Origin: an uncultured Allorhizobium sp.
Lineage (GTDB): Bacteria; Pseudomonadota; Alphaproteobacteria; Rhizobiales; Rhizobiaceae
Length of the DNA: 64,000 nucleotides
Direction: 5' to 3'
NCBI GenBank assembly: GCA_958439205.1
Contig: OY288189.1
Span: forward strand, 1,255,001-1,319,000
This document shows positions 28,621-38,359 of this stretch, in pieces; within the stretch, counting starts at the first letter, position 1; each line of letters opens with the position of its first letter. The position numbers and the translations under genes are program-made. Under the pieces are notes generated by a model. The model had not been told where the DNA came from. It made no database searches and was given only the letters and a program-made list of their open reading frames with translations.

Positions 28621-30665
28621 TGGTTGATCCCCATGCGTTCGTTGATGGCGGCGATGCCCCTGGTGTTTGCCGGGTCTGCCATGACCTGATTGAGCTGGGC
28701 GAAGATCGCGCGCGACTGCGCGAGATTGCCGAGATGATAATGGCTCCAGGCACGCATCTGGCTGACCCCGACGGGCTCCGGCATGATCTGAAGGCGGGTG
28801 TTCAGCGCTTCGAGCGTAACGCGGTACTGCTTGCGATCGAAGGCGGCGCGGGCCCGCTGCCAGAGAATTTCGGCGTGCAATTCGCGGTCGCGCAGCGGCG
28901 TCAGGCTATGCTTCATCAGAAGGGCTTCCGCGTCGTCGGTCAGATTGGCGCGGAGCAGGGTGAGGCCAAGGCCATAGGCGGCATCATCCGCCTTGCCGCC
29001 ACCGCCTGCGAGGCCAGCTGTAAAGGCCTGGCGCGCCTCGGCGAGATGGTTGAGGCCGAGAAGACACCAGCCCTTGGCGACCTGGGCATCGGGGCGCAAG
29101 GCGCTGCTGGCTTCAAGCCGCCGTAGTTCGGAAACGCAGCCGCCGTAGTCCTTCTTTTGCAGCCGTGACAGATAGCCTGCCTGGACGCTTGCGGGGGCCG
29201 AGACCGATTTTCCGGTCCGCTGGCGCGGTTCGGCTGCCGATTTCAACTCGGCGAAAACCGACTGATAGGCTTCGCCATGCTTTTCGCGGAGGTCTGCCAG
29301 GGCTTTCTTCTCGCCGAGGCGCGTTAGGGTGAGCGCCAGCCCCTTCAGGCTGTCTGCCTCGGCCTTCCATTCGAAGGCCTTTGCAAACCAAGCGCGTGCC
29401 GGGTCGAACTGGCGGGAGTTGTAAGCATACCAGCCGATGAGGCGAGCGTGATCTGAGGATTCCGTTTTCTGGATCGCCTCCGAATAGCGGGTTACGACCC
29501 GCTCATCGATGTCGGTCTTGCCCTCACCCTTGAAGGGGAAGGACAGCTGATCGATCAGGAAGGCATCTTCCCCGGCAAGCAGGTCGAGGTGCGCGGTGAC
29601 AAAGGCATAGGCTTCCTCGTCCTTCGACTGGTGGGCGAGACTGAGCGCCATGCCGCGGACGGCTTCCGGCGTCGCCTTGTTCTGCAGCATGCGCTGGAAG
29701 AAGTTTGCCGCCTGGTCCGGCTGCTCGATCTTCAGCATGTACCAGCCCATGAGGGCGAGGTCATCTGGCGCGCTCTTGCTCTCGGCGGCCGTCCTGACGG
29801 CTGCGATTACCTCGGGACCTGGTTGCGGCGCTCCCGCAACGCCGGAGGCAAAGTCTCCCACTTCGCGACGCATGAGATCGAGGCTGAGCGTCCGCATCGC
29901 GAGGGCGAGTTCGGGATCAGCGGAGAGCACACGCATGGCCTCGCGCAGATCGGCTGCGGGAATGTCCTCCATCGCCTTTTGCAAGGTGGTCAGCACCAGT
30001 TCATCCGAAAACGCCTTCTCCGGCGCCCGGAAAAGGATCCCGCGATAGACCGTCGTCAGCCCCTCCTGCATCTCGTTTGCCCTGAAAGCGTCCAGCATCA
30101 TCCAAAGCAGGTCGATCTCGGTTTCCTGCGCAGGGTCGAGCTTTGCACCAAGACGAATGACGGTCACGAAGTCCTTCGCCTCGTTTGCCTGCGTCATGGC
30201 AAATCTCAGCTTGCGCCGCTCGAGCTTGCTGCGGAAATCCTCTGATGGCTCCCAGCCAGGATGGCTTGCGGCAATCCGGCTGATTTCCTGCTCGATGCCT
30301 ACGTAGTCATCGCGCTCGTAGAGCTGCCAGATCGTGGTCTCATCGACGTGGTCGCCGGCATCCGGAGCATAGAGGTCTGCAGGGGGCATGAAGCCCGGGA
30401 ATTTCAGTTCCAGGCGGCGGGTTTCGGCTTCGACGCGTTCTGCCTCGCCATTGCGTGCGTAGTAATAGAGTGCGGCGAGATCGACCGTGTCGGGCGCTGG
30501 CGTCGTCTGCGCATTCGCTTCGCCGGTTTCTGTGCCGTTCGAAGGCTCTGCCATTGCGGTGGTCGCTTGCGGCACCAGAAGCGACGTCGCGCCAGCCGGC
30601 AATGTGATAAACAGCGTGGCGAGGACGGTGCCGGCCGAGAGCCTTGAATTGATCGTCTTCTTCAT
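28617..30665 (-). CDS. TPR-repeat cellulose synthesis protein (BcsK/BcsC-like periplasmic scaffold)
   Basis: The 682-residue protein has a signal peptide (MKKTINSRLSAGTVLATLFITLPAGA), a stretch ALYYYARNGEAERVEAETRRL, and a long series of degenerate TPR-like helical repeats to the end. No C-terminal outer-membrane beta-barrel is evident, so it resembles the TPR proteins of rhizobial (type III) bcs operons rather than full BcsC. It probably scaffolds synthase, cellulase or peptidoglycan in the periplasm. ATG 30665 overlaps the bcsB stop by 4 bases. Its N-terminal block is similar to the protein starting at 63212. Confidence 0.82.
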   Translation of the reverse strand: MKKTINSRLSAGTVLATLFITLPAGATSLLVPQATTAMAEPSNGTETGEANAQTTPAPDTVDLAALYYYARNGEAERVEAETRRLELKFPGFMPPADLYAPDAGDHVDETTIWQLYERDDYVGIEQEISRIAASHPGWEPSEDFRSKLERRKLRFAMTQANEAKDFVTVIRLGAKLDPAQETEIDLLWMMLDAFRANEMQEGLTTVYRGILFRAPEKAFSDELVLTTLQKAMEDIPAADLREAMRVLSADPELALAMRTLSLDLMRREVGDFASGVAGAPQPGPEVIAAVRTAAESKSAPDDLALMGWYMLKIEQPDQAANFFQRMLQNKATPEAVRGMALSLAHQSKDEEAYAFVTAHLDLLAGEDAFLIDQLSFPFKGEGKTDIDERVVTRYSEAIQKTESSDHARLIGWYAYNSRQFDPARAWFAKAFEWKAEADSLKGLALTLTRLGEKKALADLREKHGEAYQSVFAELKSAAEPRQRTGKSVSAPASVQAGYLSRLQKKDYGGCVSELRRLEASSALRPDAQVAKGWCLLGLNHLAEARQAFTAGLAGGGGKADDAAYGLGLTLLRANLTDDAEALLMKHSLTPLRDRELHAEILWQRARAAFDRKQYRVTLEALNTRLQIMPEPVGVSQMRAWSHYHLGNLAQSRAIFAQLNQVMADPANTRGIAAINERMGINQ

Positions 30666-32965
30666 TCGACTGTCCTCACGCCCTTGCGCGGCACGACATA
30701 ACCAACCCACCAGCCGAAGCCGCCCATCAGTGCGAGCACAAGGCCGACATAGATGATGAAATTGTCGGAGAGCCAGGCAGCCGCGAGGCGTCTGAGATTG
30801 GCGGGGCTCGTGTCTGTGATTGGAAAGAAGCTGTAGCTTTCGGGATAGCGGTTCACGAGCTCGAGGTCCGAGCGGCGGATCACTGCTTCCCCTCCTTCGA
30901 GGGCCGTCCAGGTTGCCGGCTTCGTGAGCGCTGTAACGCCCTGCTGAAGCATAGTTTCATCAGCCGCGTTGACATAGGTCCAGACTGCGGCGCTGTCCGC
31001 GGAGGCCACCTGCCGTACGCTGATCAGGCGGTCGCGCGGATCGATCTTGACGTCTTCACGACCGATATCCTTGTAGGCCAGCCAGCGGTTGACGGTTGTC
31101 GAGACCCGCGCAACCCAGTCGGAGGCGCGGCTCTTCAATGACAGCTGGTCGTGTTCAAGGCGCGTTTCGACCTGGAAAGCGTCGAGAAGGGCCTGCGAGT
31201 CTGACAACTGGTCGCTTGCGGTAACTGAAGCCGTGATCAGATCATCGGTCGCCGACGGCTGCAGGCGATCGCCCTTTTGGCCGGCAAGGGCGGCAAGCTC
31301 GAGCGGCTCACCGCCGGCGCCGACAATCAGGGCATTTGTCGTCTGGTGCGGATCCGGGCGGCCGATCTTGAGTTCGGCCGGCAGGGGATGCCCTGCCGAC
31401 ATGGCGAGCCGGGTCAGAAGGGTCAGTGCCGATCCCAGCCGTGCGGGCGTCGCCGTATCGACATAGAGATCGAAGGCAGCAGAGCCCTTGAGGGGGAAGG
31501 ACGTGCCGGCAAAGGCCGCAAGGTCGGGAAGACGACCAGCGCGGGCGAGGGGCGGTATCGTCACCGTGGTTTCTTCAAGCAGCAGGAACCGAGACCGCGC
31601 TTCATCGCGCGCAGCCGGATCGCAGGTGAGATCCGAGGCGAGCGGCACTTCGGCCAGGACGCGAAGATGGTTCACGCCGGGATGGAAGGCACGCAGGGGA
31701 AGTTCCAGCGGCTTGTCTTTCAGCGTCGCGCCCTCGGGATCATAAAGCACGAGGCTCGCCACGGCCCGTTCGTTGACGCGGACCAGCAACTGCGTCCCGG
31801 GGGCCAGCCCAGGCGCAGTGGCGGCATTCAGGTTGAGATCGACCGTCGCATAGTCGCCCGGATAGAAATCGGCGGGCATCACAACATCGAAGCTCGTCTG
31901 AAAAAGACGACCGGCGAAAGGCGTCGTCTGATAACCGACGCTCGACAGGGCGTGTGTGCCCGGGCTCTCGCCGTCAATCCGCGTCTCGGTCATGGCAAGC
32001 TTGTTTGCGCGGATCAGCGGAAGCAGGGGACCGTTGACGGCGGCAAGCAGGAGCGACTGAAGTTCGCTCTTGTTCGAACCGCGCATGGTGACGATGTGGC
32101 GGCCGTTTTCGCCCTGTCGGACGAAGAGGCCACGCGGTGCAGCAGTGAGCGCGTCGCGGGCGGGCTGCGGCAGCTTCGTGTCCGAGGGGTCGCCGAGATA
32201 GAGGTCGATGCCGGGGCCGCTGCCACCGACGTCGCCAACGGTGACGCTCAAATCCTCACGGCCGAGCACGAGTGCTAAGGTCTGCACGAGGGACAGGCTG
32301 TCGCGAAGTGTCGTCTGCGGCGCATCGTTTCCGGCAATCACGCGGATTTCCGTGGCGCCTTCGCCATTTCGGCCAACCGACAGAAGGCTTGCGAGATCGC
32401 CGTCCTTCGGACGAGCGCTTGTCAGGAAGCCGCTGACCAGCGGATCGACCTGTGTCCACAATTCGTAGGTCGCCTGAACGCTGCAGTCGATGCGGTGGTG
32501 TTGTTTCGCCCGCAGACGGATCTGGTTCCAGCCGACTGTCAGGTCCTTGGCAGAGACCGGAATGTCGTGGGTGGCCGGACCATTCGGCGAGCGGATCGGC
32601 AAGGCTGCAAGAGGCTTGCCGTTCAATTCGACGTCGAGCATGGCGTCATCGGGCATGACCGAGACGGCATTGGTGTAGCTCAGTCTGAGGATGCCGGCCG
32701 TCGTTACCTGATCCGCCGAGAGATAGAAGGTGAGTTCTCTCGCTGCGTCTTCACCTTCGAGACGCATGGCTGTTGCCGTCTGCCGGAAGGCGATCATCTG
32801 GCGCGGAACATCCAAGCTGGGTTGCGAGCTGGCCTGCCCCGCGCTTTCCACGGTTGCCGTGCCAAGGTCTGCGGGTACGAAGTCGCCAGCGCTGGACGCG
32901 TTCGCCGACAGGCACATGAGGATCGCTGCCGCAGAGAGCGGGCGCAGGATGTCTAGGTTACGCAT
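30662..32965 (-). CDS. bcsB: Cellulose synthase regulatory subunit BcsB
   Basis: The 767-residue periplasmic protein has a signal peptide, paired jelly-roll/flavodoxin-like domains recognisable from HRIDCSVQATYELWTQVDP and FYPGDYATVDLNLNA, and one C-terminal membrane helix (about 735-757) ending in basic residues. BcsB guides the nascent glucan through the periplasm and its C-terminal anchor is needed for BcsA activity. It overlaps the bcsA stop by 8 bases. The paralogue is at 59830. Confidence 0.93.
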   Translation of the reverse strand: MRNLDILRPLSAAAILMCLSANASSAGDFVPADLGTATVESAGQASSQPSLDVPRQMIAFRQTATAMRLEGEDAARELTFYLSADQVTTAGILRLSYTNAVSVMPDDAMLDVELNGKPLAALPIRSPNGPATHDIPVSAKDLTVGWNQIRLRAKQHHRIDCSVQATYELWTQVDPLVSGFLTSARPKDGDLASLLSVGRNGEGATEIRVIAGNDAPQTTLRDSLSLVQTLALVLGREDLSVTVGDVGGSGPGIDLYLGDPSDTKLPQPARDALTAAPRGLFVRQGENGRHIVTMRGSNKSELQSLLLAAVNGPLLPLIRANKLAMTETRIDGESPGTHALSSVGYQTTPFAGRLFQTSFDVVMPADFYPGDYATVDLNLNAATAPGLAPGTQLLVRVNERAVASLVLYDPEGATLKDKPLELPLRAFHPGVNHLRVLAEVPLASDLTCDPAARDEARSRFLLLEETTVTIPPLARAGRLPDLAAFAGTSFPLKGSAAFDLYVDTATPARLGSALTLLTRLAMSAGHPLPAELKIGRPDPHQTTNALIVGAGGEPLELAALAGQKGDRLQPSATDDLITASVTASDQLSDSQALLDAFQVETRLEHDQLSLKSRASDWVARVSTTVNRWLAYKDIGREDVKIDPRDRLISVRQVASADSAAVWTYVNAADETMLQQGVTALTKPATWTALEGGEAVIRRSDLELVNRYPESYSFFPITDTSPANLRRLAAAWLSDNFIIYVGLVLALMGGFGWWVGYVVPRKGVRTVE

Positions 32966-35228
32966 AGGCCGGTCCTCTCATGGCTGCCGGATAGGTCGCG
33001 CCGGGGTCCGAGGCGCTGCTTACAGGCTTGATGATCAGCGGCGCATCGGGATGCGAGATTTCCGTTGTTTCGCGGACCAGACGCAGGGCGTAGGTGAAGC
33101 CACGCAATGTCTCGGTGATCGTCCAGAGGGCAAAGCGGAGGGTGCCGGTGAAGAAACCCTTGTGCTTCTGCACACGGTTCCAGCGATCCTGCAGCGGCTG
33201 CTGTTCGCAATACATCATCTCGGCAATCGCGATGAAGGTATCGGGCGTGCGCTCGGCAAAGGCAAAGCCGAAGCTCGTCTCCTCCTGTCGGCGCAGCATG
33301 CTGCGGCAGACGAGTGGGACACGCATGCCACGGCCGTGGCGGCGGATCTCGATGATGGCCTCTTCGCCCTTTTCCAGCCCGTTTACCGGCTGTCCGTCGA
33401 TGAACTGCAGAGCCAGACCACCACTCGAGACATCCGCGATGATGACGGCATGGCTTGTGCCGCCGGCATGCAGGATCGCGTGACGCCGAACGCTGAGGCG
33501 CTGGTTGCGGCGACGCTCGCGCCGTTCCGAGACGGAGCCGAGGGCGGCGCCGGCAATACCCATGTTGATGATGTTCCAGCCGGCGACGATCAGCAGCAGT
33601 TCGGAGGGCATCGCTTCCGTCGTGTAGCGCCAGATCGCGTAGCCAGTGGCGGCAAAGAGCAGGAAGAAGATCAGGAAATAAGGCCGCGCCAGCGGCGAGA
33701 GCTTGCTCTCATCCAGCGTCTGTCCCTTTGACGTAACGTTGAAGGTCGGCTTGCGCGGGTTCTTCACGACGCTCAGGATCGCCCCGAAGAGCATCACCGA
33801 CTGCACATATTCGTAGAGCTCGGAGACCCACGGCCAGCGTACGCGACCGAAGAGGTAGCTCTGCATGGCGAAGGACGAGATGAGATAGGTCACCGAGTAG
33901 CAGATGAATTCGGTGATGTTGGCTTCGAAGATCTGCAGCGAGAAGAAGATGTAAAGGAGCGGCGAGAACATGAAGGTCAGCCGCGTCAGCGGGAAGAGCC
34001 AGAACAGATTGGTGCCGGCATAGCAGATGCGCTGTGCCGTCGAGAGGCCGCGCTGCAGGAAGGGACGATTCAGCGTCAGGATCTGCAGCATGCCCTGGGC
34101 CCAGCGAACGCGCTGGCCGATGAAGGAGACGAGCGTTTCCGGCTGAAGGCCGGCGATCAGCGGCTTGTCGACATAGAGGCTGTGCCAGCCGCGGCAGTGA
34201 AGGGCCAGCGCGCTTTCGCAGTCTTCGGTGATCGACTGACCCGAGAAGCCGCCGGTTTCCTTGAGGGCCTTGCGGCGCAGAACGGCAGCAGAACCGCAGA
34301 AGAAGGAGGCATTCCACTTGTCGAGGCCGCGCTGGACGACGGAATAGAACATCTCGTTTTCCGACGGCATCTTGCCGAAGGTCTGAAGGTTCTTCTCCAC
34401 CGGATCCGGATTGAGGAAGTAGTGGGGTGTCTGGACCAGGAAAAGCTTCTCGTCGTCCTTGAAGTGGCCAACCGTCTCGTTCAGGAATTCGCGCACAGGC
34501 GCATGGTCGGCATCGAAGACGACGACCAGTTCGCTTTTCGAGATTGAAAGGCCCGCGTTCAGATTGCCGGCCTTGGCATGGCTGTTTTCGGCACGGGCGT
34601 GATAGCGGACGCCAAGCGCTGCCGAGAGCGCCTGCAATTCTTCGCGGCGACGACGGGCAGCAATCGCGGCGCGCGGGTCGGACTGGCTGCACTTGGCATC
34701 GGTGCCGCCATCGTCGAGCAGATAGACCGTAAGCTTGTCGGCCGGGTAGTTCATCGACTTGGCAGCGGCCAGCGTCAGCGCCAGGAGGTCGGCAGACTCG
34801 TTGTAGGACGGGACGAAGACATCGACGGTCGGCTTGTCGTCATCGGCCAGCTGCGGTGCCGGCTTGCGCTTAAGCGGATCCGCGACGATGAAGAAATTGA
34901 TTGCCAGCATGATCAGGCAATACATTTCCGCCGCATAGAGGATGATGCCCGGGATGAAGTTCCAGGGCTCGTTGATGTTCGGAAGCGTCTCGGTCGTGCG
35001 CCAGAACGCATAGCGCAGGGCAAGCACGGCAGAGAACACGAAGGTCATCAGGCGGAATGTCTTGTTCTGCGGACGCATCATGAACAGGAGCATCAGGGCC
35101 AGAACGGCCAGGCTGAGCACCAGTTGCGCCTGGAGGCTGATCGGCAGCCACAGCAGAAACACACCAAAAAGGCCCGCAATGATTGCAGGCAACGCAGCGC
35201 ACATCATGTGCAGAACCCCATCTTTCAC
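32958..35228 (-). CDS. bcsA: Cellulose synthase catalytic subunit BcsA with intact PilZ
   Basis: The 756-residue inner-membrane GT2 polymerase of UDP-glucose has eight or so membrane helices. Catalytic motifs are DDGG (172-175), FDADHA (238-243), TEDCE (334-338) and QRVRW (372-376, the QxxRW motif). The C-terminal PilZ domain has a basic R-rich switch (ERRERRRNQR, about 570-582) and DVSSGG, so c-di-GMP binding is expected. The GTG start at 35228 gives the longest form. ATG 35207 is an alternative. It is first gene of the bcsA-bcsB-TPR-bcsN operon, which lacks bcsZ. Confidence 0.94.
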   Translation of the reverse strand: MKDGVLHMMCAALPAIIAGLFGVFLLWLPISLQAQLVLSLAVLALMLLFMMRPQNKTFRLMTFVFSAVLALRYAFWRTTETLPNINEPWNFIPGIILYAAEMYCLIMLAINFFIVADPLKRKPAPQLADDDKPTVDVFVPSYNESADLLALTLAAAKSMNYPADKLTVYLLDDGGTDAKCSQSDPRAAIAARRRREELQALSAALGVRYHARAENSHAKAGNLNAGLSISKSELVVVFDADHAPVREFLNETVGHFKDDEKLFLVQTPHYFLNPDPVEKNLQTFGKMPSENEMFYSVVQRGLDKWNASFFCGSAAVLRRKALKETGGFSGQSITEDCESALALHCRGWHSLYVDKPLIAGLQPETLVSFIGQRVRWAQGMLQILTLNRPFLQRGLSTAQRICYAGTNLFWLFPLTRLTFMFSPLLYIFFSLQIFEANITEFICYSVTYLISSFAMQSYLFGRVRWPWVSELYEYVQSVMLFGAILSVVKNPRKPTFNVTSKGQTLDESKLSPLARPYFLIFFLLFAATGYAIWRYTTEAMPSELLLIVAGWNIINMGIAGAALGSVSERRERRRNQRLSVRRHAILHAGGTSHAVIIADVSSGGLALQFIDGQPVNGLEKGEEAIIEIRRHGRGMRVPLVCRSMLRRQEETSFGFAFAERTPDTFIAIAEMMYCEQQPLQDRWNRVQKHKGFFTGTLRFALWTITETLRGFTYALRLVRETTEISHPDAPLIIKPVSSASDPGATYPAAMRGPAYA

Positions 35229-35686
35229 CCACCCGCAGCTTCATCTGCGGTGATCCCCCAATAGGAATGCCCTGAAATTAGGGGGTGATTTCTTAGCAAA
35301 TTGCTAAGAGATGAAGAGGGGCAGAGGGCCTAAAACCGGTCGTCGCTGATTTTCCGGTTTGCTTAAGTATCAGTAATCAAACACATTTTCAGTCGGTGAA
35401 CTTCGTTTATTCGGCATATGCCAATGATCGATTTCCTAAGCCTGATCTAATCGACATGGTTACCATCTCGTGAAGTTACGCGTGGAAGGGCATGGAACCG
35501 TGTCATTCCGGTGCGCTCGGTGAGGAGGCGGCCTATTCCTGGCCTTAAGATGCGTAGGGCTCGTACTCCTTCACGTGCACCAATCGCCACCACTGCCCCA
35601 AATCGCCACATTGCATCAGAATTGGGGGAAGCATTGCTGCCACAAAGCCACAACCGAGCTCGCGTCGACAAAACAAGATGGCTGCG
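35229..35686. promoter_or_regulatory. Upstream region of first bcs operon
   Basis: About 458 bases between bcsA and the LysR gene with no supported gene. It contains a hairpin (CCGCAG, six bases, CTGCGG at 35233-35250) just before the bcsA start and a near-perfect palindrome CTTAGCAAATTGCTAAG at 35292-35308. The palindrome lies 60-80 bases upstream of bcsA and could be an operator. Confidence 0.5.
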
Positions 35687-36592
35687 TCAATGGTTTGCGT
35701 GCTTGACGGCATTTGTCAGCATATCGACAAACGCTGTCACCTTGGGAGGGCGAAAACGGGCCGCTGGATAGACCGTATATATGCCGCCCGATGGCAGGTG
35801 CCACTCGGGCAGGACGTGAAGGAGGGCACCGTTCGACATGTCCGCGGCCGCCAGGAAGTCTGGCAAGACTGACAGCCCGCCCCCATGCTTCACGGCCTCC
35901 ATGACCGCCGGCGTCGTGTTGATCGCGACGCCTGCCTTGAGCTGGACGGTGCGGATTTCTCGATCCTCATTGGTGAAGACCCACTCCAAGGACTCTCGGA
36001 GTGCGCTGTTGGCCACGAATGGCAGAGCCGGGAGTTCTGTTGGGTCTCGCAACTGCGCTAACCGCTCCGCGAATTGAGGCGATCCGACCAGGAGTTGCCG
36101 GAAAGAGCCGATCCGTCGCGCCTGCAGGCTTGAATCGGCAAGCCATCCAACGCGGATGGCAAGATCCATGTTGTCGGCAATCAGATCGACCGCCTTGTCA
36201 CTGAGATTGAGTTCGACTTTGCATTCCGGGTAGCGCGCCGTGAATGCGGCGACGATTGGGACTATGACGGAGGTGCCATAGTCATAGGGCGCGGTCAGCT
36301 TGAGTAGCCCTTTCGGATCGGTCCTTGCCTCAGCCAATTCGTTGAATGCGTCTTCTGTTTCCCGCAGGATCGAGACGCAGCGAGCATGGAATATCCGGCC
36401 GGCCTCTGTTGGCTGAAGTCGGCGCGTTGTGCGCATCAGCAGAGTGGTGCCGACGTCCTGTTCCAGTCTGGCAACCTGCTGGCTGACGACTGCCTTTGTG
36501 ATGCCGAGATGTTCAGCGGCTTTTGTAAAGGAACCCGCGTCGATGACGGCGGCAAAATAGACCAGGCGGTTGAGGTTCGTCACTTCCTGCAT
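35687..36592 (-). CDS. LysR-family transcriptional regulator
   Basis: The 301-residue protein has an N-terminal winged HTH (FAAVIDAGSFTKAAEHLGITKAVVSQQVARLEQ) and a PBP-like effector domain with LTAPYDYGTSVIVP and DLAIRVGWLADSSL. It belongs to the CrgA/AaeR-like branch often adjacent to oxidoreductases. It is divergent from the DsbA-like gene at 36699, with about 100 bases between, so it probably controls that operon. The effector is unknown. Confidence 0.9.
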   Translation of the reverse strand: MQEVTNLNRLVYFAAVIDAGSFTKAAEHLGITKAVVSQQVARLEQDVGTTLLMRTTRRLQPTEAGRIFHARCVSILRETEDAFNELAEARTDPKGLLKLTAPYDYGTSVIVPIVAAFTARYPECKVELNLSDKAVDLIADNMDLAIRVGWLADSSLQARRIGSFRQLLVGSPQFAERLAQLRDPTELPALPFVANSALRESLEWVFTNEDREIRTVQLKAGVAINTTPAVMEAVKHGGGLSVLPDFLAAADMSNGALLHVLPEWHLPSGGIYTVYPAARFRPPKVTAFVDMLTNAVKHANH

Positions 36593-36698
36593 GTCGGCTC
36601 CCCTTTAGACTGTAAGCTTTTAGCATACATTCTGTCATTCTTGCCGGTCTTTTTGTTTCAATATGCGCATGCCATTTGTGCATCACAAGGAGCTAGAC

Positions 36699-37364
36699 AT
36701 GAGCAGCAAAGTTCACATCACCTATCTTTTCGATCCCCTCTGCGGTTGGTGCTACGGCGCTTCCGGTATCCTGAAGCAGTTGTCTTCCAGGCCGGAGATG
36801 GACGTTACGCTTGCACCCACGGGCTTGTTCTCCGGCCGTGGCGCAAGGTCAATGGACGCACAGTTTGCTGCCTTTGCCTGGTCAAACGACCAGCGCATTG
36901 CGGCGCTCACAGGCCAGCGCTTCTCCGAGGACTATCGCGCCCGGGTTCTTGGCAAGCAGGGCGGCATGCTGGACTCGGCGCCGGCCATACTCGCGCTGAC
37001 GGCCGTTGCCCTGACTGCGCCTGACGCAGAACTGGATGCGCTCCGGCTGATCCAGGAGGCGCGCTATGTCCATGGTCTCGACATTACGGATATCCCGGCA
37101 CTCATCCAGATCCTCGGAGCTGGCGGTTTTGAAACCGCCGCCGCCCGTCTGGTGTCGCCGGACGAAGAACTGCTTGCGTCCAATCAGTCGCGAATTGCAG
37201 CCGCCCGTGGGCTCAAAGACGCGTTCCGGGTGGATGGGGTTCCGGCCCTGATCGTGGATGACGGGGAAAACCGCCGCCACCTTTCCGCGAGCAGCCTGTT
37301 TGGTGATCCGGATCTGCTTTCGACGCTTCTTGTCACGAGACCTGCCATCGCCCCCGCCCGCTGA
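36699..37364 (+). CDS. DsbA-family thioredoxin-fold protein (CGWC), cytoplasmic
   Basis: The 221-residue protein has LFDPLCGWCYGASG near the N-terminus, giving the redox CGWC pair, and DAFRVDGVPALIV with the cis-Pro loop late in the protein. There is no signal peptide, so it is of the FrnE/cytosolic DsbA type rather than periplasmic DsbA. CAAGGAG precedes ATG 36699. It is divergent from the LysR gene and leads the metallo-beta-lactamase-fold and SnoaL-like genes, so a role in stress or detoxification is possible. Confidence 0.85.
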   Translation: MSSKVHITYLFDPLCGWCYGASGILKQLSSRPEMDVTLAPTGLFSGRGARSMDAQFAAFAWSNDQRIAALTGQRFSEDYRARVLGKQGGMLDSAPAILALTAVALTAPDAELDALRLIQEARYVHGLDITDIPALIQILGAGGFETAAARLVSPDEELLASNQSRIAAARGLKDAFRVDGVPALIVDDGENRRHLSASSLFGDPDLLSTLLVTRPAIAPAR

Positions 37365-37457
37365 GGTGGTGGGTCGCAAATTGCCATCTTACCCACGCCC
37401 TCAAGCGGCAAGTGCCGGCTCCCGCTCCACCTGCCCAACCAACATAGGAGACGAACC

Positions 37458-38354
37458 ATGTTCACCAGGAGAACAATCATGAAAACCACCGTCGCTGCTG
37501 GCGCTGCCGCAGTCTTTGCTCCCGCAGGCCTCGGCCACGCTGCTGGAAGCCTTACCTGGCAGCATTTTCCTGCTGGCCAGAACGGCTTCTTTCGCGCGCC
37601 CGTTCTGATTTCCGGAGCAAGCGAAGCTGTCCTCATCGATGGTGGCTTCACGCTCTCCGACGGCCAGGCTGTCGCCGACGCCATCAAGGCAACCGGCAAA
37701 AAGCTGACCACGATCTATGTCAGCCAGAGCGATCCGGATTATTACTTTGGTCTTTCGCCCATCAAGGCTGCTTTTCCCGATGCCAAGGTGATTGCCGCCA
37801 CGGCCACCGTCTCTGCCATCAACGGCAATGTCGAAAAGAAGCTCGCAACCTGGGGACCCCAGCTCAAGGACAACGGCCCGCAGACCCTGAGCGATGTCGT
37901 CATCCCGGAGGCCTTTGACGGAAAGACGCTGACGGTTGACGGTCAGACGATCGAGATCGTTGACGCGGAAGGTCTGGCCAATCGGCGCTATCTCTTCGTG
38001 CCGTCTCTGAACGCGGTCTTCGGCGGCGTGATGATCTTCAATGGCGTTCACGTCTGGACTGCCGATACGAACAGCGCGGACATGCGCGCCGCCTGGGTGA
38101 CGACCCTCGACACCATCGCCGCACGCGCGCCGTCGATTGTCGTTGCCGGCCATATGACGCCGGATGCCAAGACCGATATCAGCGGCGTCGAGCATACCAA
38201 GGCCTATCTGCTCGTCTTCGAGGAAGAGCTGGCCAAGGCGAAGGACTCCGCTTCCCTCAAGGCAGCCATGGAAGCGCGCTTCCCGGGCCTTGGCATGGGC
38301 GTGGCACTCGATATCGGCTCCAAGGTCGCAACCGGCGAAATGAAGTGGGGCTGA
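37458..38354 (+). CDS. Exported metallo-beta-lactamase-fold protein with altered metal motif
   Basis: The 298-residue protein has a Tat-like signal (FTRRTIMKTTVAAGAAAVFAPAG, about 1-28). The beta-lactamase fold is recognisable from LISGASEAVLIDGGF and VVAGHMTP. At the usual HxHxDH metal site it reads SQSDPDYYFG, so the His positions are Gln, Asp and Tyr. The third-site His in GHM is kept. It is either a non-canonical metal enzyme or a binding protein. An AGGAG precedes the start. It sits between DsbA-like and SnoaL-like genes. Confidence 0.82.
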   Translation: MFTRRTIMKTTVAAGAAAVFAPAGLGHAAGSLTWQHFPAGQNGFFRAPVLISGASEAVLIDGGFTLSDGQAVADAIKATGKKLTTIYVSQSDPDYYFGLSPIKAAFPDAKVIAATATVSAINGNVEKKLATWGPQLKDNGPQTLSDVVIPEAFDGKTLTVDGQTIEIVDAEGLANRRYLFVPSLNAVFGGVMIFNGVHVWTADTNSADMRAAWVTTLDTIAARAPSIVVAGHMTPDAKTDISGVEHTKAYLLVFEEELAKAKDSASLKAAMEARFPGLGMGVALDIGSKVATGEMKWG

Positions 38355-38359
38355 TCGCC

